Below, piece after piece: positions 60,155 through 64,000 of a DNA stretch of 64,000 bases (positions are counted from its first letter, which is position 1; each line of letters begins with the position of its first letter). The notes beneath the pieces were generated by a model, which saw only the letters and a list, made by a program, of their open reading frames with translations, had not been told where the DNA came from and searched no databases. The position numbers and the translations under genes are program-made. Origin of the DNA: Lantana camara (Eukaryota; Streptophyta; Magnoliopsida; Lamiales; Verbenaceae); contig CM074858.1 in NCBI GenBank assembly GCA_037501455.1, positions 48,109,001 to 48,173,000 of the forward strand. The letters run 5' to 3'.

Positions 60155-61807
60155 TGTAACGCCCCAGTTTTCACTTATAATTTTCATAACATTATATGTA
60201 TTTATATGAATTTTCATTACCGTGAAATTTATGTAAATTAATTGCTAACGTGTCTAATTACTATTATGTGGCCTTACTTGTTCATTTCATAAATATGTGG
60301 ACTTAATTGCATAACATGATTTGGAGTTAGATGATTAATTGCCATGGAATGAAACTTGCTTGCATGAATTAAATTATTTCAAGGACTTAGTTGCAAAATG
60401 TGATGATTCATCTTGGTTAGTGGAAGATATAATATATCATAGGTATATCTCTCTCCCACATTTCATTCCATACATTTTCATCATATATACACACACTCAC
60501 ACCCACATATATCGATCCAAACACACCAAGAAGGGAAGGAAGTATTCATCTCTTTTTCAAGCAAGATTCTTAGAGGATTTATGAAGTTAGAAGCATCATC
60601 TTCATCATCTCATCATTTCATCCATTTCTTCTTCCATCTTGAGTTTTTCTCCACGGCGGAGATCATAGATCGTGTGGGCATTGTCTTGTAGCCTTATCTT
60701 GTCCACATCGCTCGTCAGGTGAGGTTTAAATTCTAGCTACTTAGAACCCTTACAACCCTATGTGTGTTTTCGGCCAAAAGTATATGTATATTTATAGTTT
60801 TCAAATCTTATCGATTTACAACGGATTTCATGAATTGAACGGATTGATTGATTGATTGATTGAATGTTTTGGCGAGTAACTATTGTTCACGTTGGGCCCC
60901 GAGGGTAGTGTATTGAGCCAACCGGGGAAGCAAGGGCTGACGGGTAACTCTTGCACTATCCTCACCATTGTGGGATCACCTCTGAATCCACCAGGAGGTT
61001 TGGTGGAGGAAGAAATCCCGTGCGTGGGAGTCATGTTCCCGACGTACACCATGATTGGATGGTTGGGTCTTGCAAGCCCTCCATCACCCGGAGGAAGAAG
61101 GATGTATTGATTGAAATTGCTAATTGTGCACGGAATTGTTTGTGTGATCACCTAACTCACTAATGAATTGAATGATTGTACACTTTTGGTGAAAGGTTTG
61201 AGATTTGCCATCACTCGCCGGTCCACGTATTGAAGTGATCATGATTGAATTATTAAATTGATTAGTTGTAATCTCGGGCGAGTCCTACTTTTCTATTGAA
61301 CTTATATTGCCTTCTTTTATAAAATCTTACCCGAGATTATAGCTTGCATGGTAATTGCGCATATATTTATTTATACCCCTCGCTCAGTCCGTGTTGGACT
61401 GACCCCTCAACTTTTCAGTTTTGCAGGATCGAGCTAGGCGGGAATTAGAGTCTAGCTTGTCTTTTATTCGGGTCTAGCACTTCACCTCATATTTTGGTTC
61501 ATGTATTGATACTTCTTATATTTTGTATTATGCCTTATTCATGTTGGATACGATATTGTATTGATATGTAAATGTTGGTATCTATTAGTAAATATGAAAA
61601 TATGGTACCTATAAGTATTGAATGTTATTTCTTCCGCTTTTATTGCTCCGAATTGTTTATTGGTATTAATTGAGGGTACCCGCCTAGCTTTTGAGTTTTT
61701 ATTGTCACCCGTTCGCTATAGTTTTGGTACATGTACGGATCATCCATTTCGTATGTAGATTGAGCTACAGTGTGGGGGTGTGGCATCTCGGCGTTCCGGA
61801 TGTTACA
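60155..61807 (+). repeat. Element LB 3' LTR
   Basis: Colinear with the 5' LTR and also lacks the intron-like segment (junction 60643/60644). The conserved hairpin is at 61384-61402. Confidence 0.93.
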
Positions 61808-61842
61808 CGTGGGATCCTCAAAATGCAGAACAGGGGATTACA
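61808..61842. other. Continuation of fragment 54667-54951
   Basis: A 35-bp piece between LB and LTR E3. It begins with the CGTGG half of the LB duplication. Confidence 0.5.
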
Positions 61843-63456
61843 TGTAACACCCGAGTGCAAGGCGTCACATCCCCCGCACCGAGACCTGACCCGAATATGA
61901 AATGAACGATCCATACCCGAGCCAAATCACGGCGAACGGGGACAAACACACACTCTAAGCTAGGCGGGCTAACCCTTAAAACCATAAAACAACAAAAAAC
62001 ATTAAAACGGAAGCAATAAACGAACATATACCATATATATATGTATGTACCATGAGCATCCAAGCTCCAAAAATAAGTCATATACATCATCAATTGCCAT
62101 CACGGCCCAAAACATGTACGCTCCACATCATTATACATCTACAATGATTAAAATAAAAGTATGCAAGTGTAAGACCAAAATATAAGAGCTAGAGACGAAT
62201 GCAAGACCGAGGACTCGTATTCCCGCCTAGCTCCCTCAACACCAGCACAAAACCACTGAAAACCAAATGGGTTCAGTCCAAAAGGGACTGGTGGGTATAA
62301 AACAGGCCATAAATAGAATATATGACAGTAATTAAACAATCACATGCAAGCTATAATCCCAAGCGAGGTTTTTAAAGACTTTCCCAAGTGGGTGAATAGA
62401 AATCATCAAAAGGGATTATAACGAATCATTAACATTAGGTCATTAGTGGCCCGGCGAGTGGGCGTGCATTATCTCCAACCAACACCTTGTGTAAACCATT
62501 TAAACATTCGTTCATTCATTCTTTTCATGCAATCATTCTTTTGTGCGCATTCATTAACATTTACACCTTCTTCCTCCGGGTTGGTGGGTTTGCCAGGCCC
62601 GACCACCCATTCATTGACCAAAAGGGGTTACATGACTCCCCAGATGGTGCTCAGCGTCCATTCCTCGCTAACTCCTAACGAGGTCCGGTTACGCCGTTCA
62701 TTGGTGGAACTAGTGTGAGGGTTCACCGTCGGCCCATGCCTCCCCGGATAGCCACTCACACTAAGTCCCTGGGCCCCATTCGTGCATTCGATCATTTCTC
62801 GCCAAAACATTAGGTATGATTCATAAAATAAGGCTTTACGTTGAAAACATTTACTCTTTAAAACGACTCTCTATATATATATAATTTTGGTCGAAAGCTT
62901 TCACATCGAAGGTATATATATAGGGTCTTATATCTACATAGAAGAAAAACCCACCTTAAACCGTCAAAAGAAGAAAGCACGAGCCTCACTGACTGGCCTC
63001 GTCTCCAACGTGATCAAAATCTGTGCAAGAAAAGTGAAGTGAGACTCAATATGACCAAATAAGATGCTCGGCAATGCAATGATCATGATATGAATATATA
63101 AAAGATAAAATTATGTTATGAAAATGTTCATGTGCACTATTAATATATTAAAATCATATAATCAAGTCATTCACTTTCATAATTTCACATTTTCAATCAA
63201 GTTAATTCAAGTAATTCAAATATAATCAAAGCACAAATTAAATCACATTTAAAATTAGATCATAAACAATTAAACATATTCAATCGCATTTACAATTAGA
63301 AAATAAACAATTAAATACATTCAATTAAATTTAGGAAATTAAATAAAACATGAAATAGGTAACATTTAAATTCTAATATTAAATTAAATCAAATAGCAAT
63401 GAATATTTAATAAATATATAAAATATATTAAATATATATACATACATATACATATA

Positions 63457-63504
<48 letters not shown>

Positions 63505-64000
63505 CATGCAAACGTAAACACATGCATGCAAATTTTAAATTTAACCAAAATCTCCATGCATGCAAACAATTAAAGTGCATGCAAAATTAATTAAGATGCA
63601 TGCAAAAGTGTAGGTATAATTATATACATATATGCATGCAAATATTATGCATGCAAATCATGCATTAGCAATTAACAATTCATTCAAACAGAAAAAGAAA
63701 AAGACGCAGGCAAATGTCCCCAAAAAAAAACAGGGTGACACCCCCGTGTCACCACTCAAGCCCAAACCGAGACACCCCTGTGTCTCGGTACAGCAATCCC
63801 AGGCCAACCCGCACCCCCATTCCGTGCTGGGAAGAGGAACAAAGACACACCCGTGTCTCGGCGTGCAGCAGCAGCAACTCAAACGCAGACGGCCCCCGTT
63901 TTTCCTTGCTCAAAACAGAGTAAAAGAAGGCAGCACTCCAAGCAATTGATGCAGCAACATGAGGCACAAAATGCAACAACAAAACAGCTCTAACAATGCA
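61843..64000 (-). mobile_element. LTR E3 (minus strand), runs off right edge
   Basis: The minus-strand LTR end reads GGGTGTTACA at 61843, with the usual GCGGGGGATGTGACGCC box before it. It is related to E2 and E1. The intron acceptor CTTTTCTTGCACAG ends at 63021; the donor is beyond the window. Conserved hairpin at 62273-62289, (AT)n at 63463-63498, palindromes at 63734-63858. Confidence 0.85.
63734..63858. repeat. Palindromes in E3 (GGTGACAC-CCCC-GTGTCACC)
   Basis: GGTGACACCCCCGTGTCACC at 63734-63753, CGAGACACCCCTGTGTCTCG at 63768-63787, a one-armed GCACCCCCATTCCGTGC near 63810-63827, and AGACACACCCGTGTCT at 63843-63858. Confidence 0.9.

Larger units (their letters stand above)
54952..61807 (+). 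mobile_element. Element LB: complete non-coding LTR retrotransposon with intron-less LTRs
   Basis: The 5' LTR is 54952-56594 (1643 bp), the interior 56595-60154 (3560 bp), and the 3' LTR 60155-61807 (1653 bp). LTRs start TGTAACGCCCC and end TGTTACA. Flanks are CGTAG (54947-54951) and CGTGG (61808-61812), a duplication with one change. The LTRs differ at about 2 percent by eye (roughly 32 substitutions and a 9-bp length change at a CATCAT repeat). They belong to the same family as B1 and B2 but lack the intron-like segment. No gag or pol is recognisable. Confidence 0.93.

Noticed and set aside
15681..61812. Target duplications GTACG, GTAGG and CGTAG look alike, suggesting a target motif
   Set aside because: Other duplications (GCTTT, CTTCC, TGGTA) do not fit and the sample is too small; chance is sufficient.

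Overview
The window is repeat-dense plant nuclear DNA, most likely eudicot intergenic heterochromatin. I see no host gene, tRNA or rRNA gene. Nearly every base can be assigned to nested LTR retrotransposons. The plant assignment rests on an Athila-type Ty3/gypsy element, on initiator-Met primer-binding sites (TGGTATCAGAGC) behind several LTRs, and on the A+T-rich background. The species cannot be named from the sequence.

Layout by nesting. The outermost element is G: internal pieces 26455-26515 and 29791-30327, 3' LTR from 30328. G was entered by a minus-strand Athila (10580-26454), by a minus-strand solo LTR H (26516-29785, TSD GCTTT), and, in its 3' LTR, by element C (31174-50815). Athila's 3' LTR is cut by a minus-strand LTR Z (1-500 and 10558-10579). 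Z in turn holds a young, complete, non-coding LARD-like element A (501-10552, LTRs 3807 bp each, TSD GTACG). Athila's pol-env spacer holds solo LTR B1 (15686-18394, TSD GTAGG). The 5' LTR of C is split by D (32563-37676, TSD CTTCC) and by minus-strand solo LTR E1 (38376-46105, TSD TGGTA), which itself contains solo LTR F (40242-44038). Beyond C lie truncated minus-strand LTRs (50816-51930 and 52101-54666), a second complete LARD-like element LB (54952-61807), and a minus-strand LTR E3 that runs off the right edge.

The only protein-coding material is Athila: gag, nucleocapsid zinc knuckle, protease, RT, RNase H, integrase and an Athila ORF1 (env-like) frame. Gag, protease and RT/RNase H are broken by stops and frameshifts. 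The integrase and env-like frames are open. A, C, D and LB have no recognisable coding capacity and must move, if at all, with proteins supplied in trans.

The most interesting material is non-coding. (1) The TGTAAC...TTACA LTRs, although from different families, share an intron-like architecture: a GT donor, about 1.0-1.6 kb, then a pyrimidine tract and AG. LB lacks that segment in both LTRs at what looks like the exact splice junction. (2) In one group of these LTRs a cluster of short, near-perfect, C-rich palindromes sits about 360-500 nt downstream of the donor. The palindrome sequence differs from LTR to LTR even where the flanks are closely related, and one version is shared with the unrelated Athila. 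(3) Three non-coding elements carry an array of GAGAGA...TCTCTC hairpins with compensatory changes upstream of the polypurine tract. (4) All four non-coding elements share a leader box after the PBS, and all LTRs share a covarying hairpin near their 3' end. Together these look like a set of structured cis-acting RNA signals kept by non-autonomous retrotransposons.
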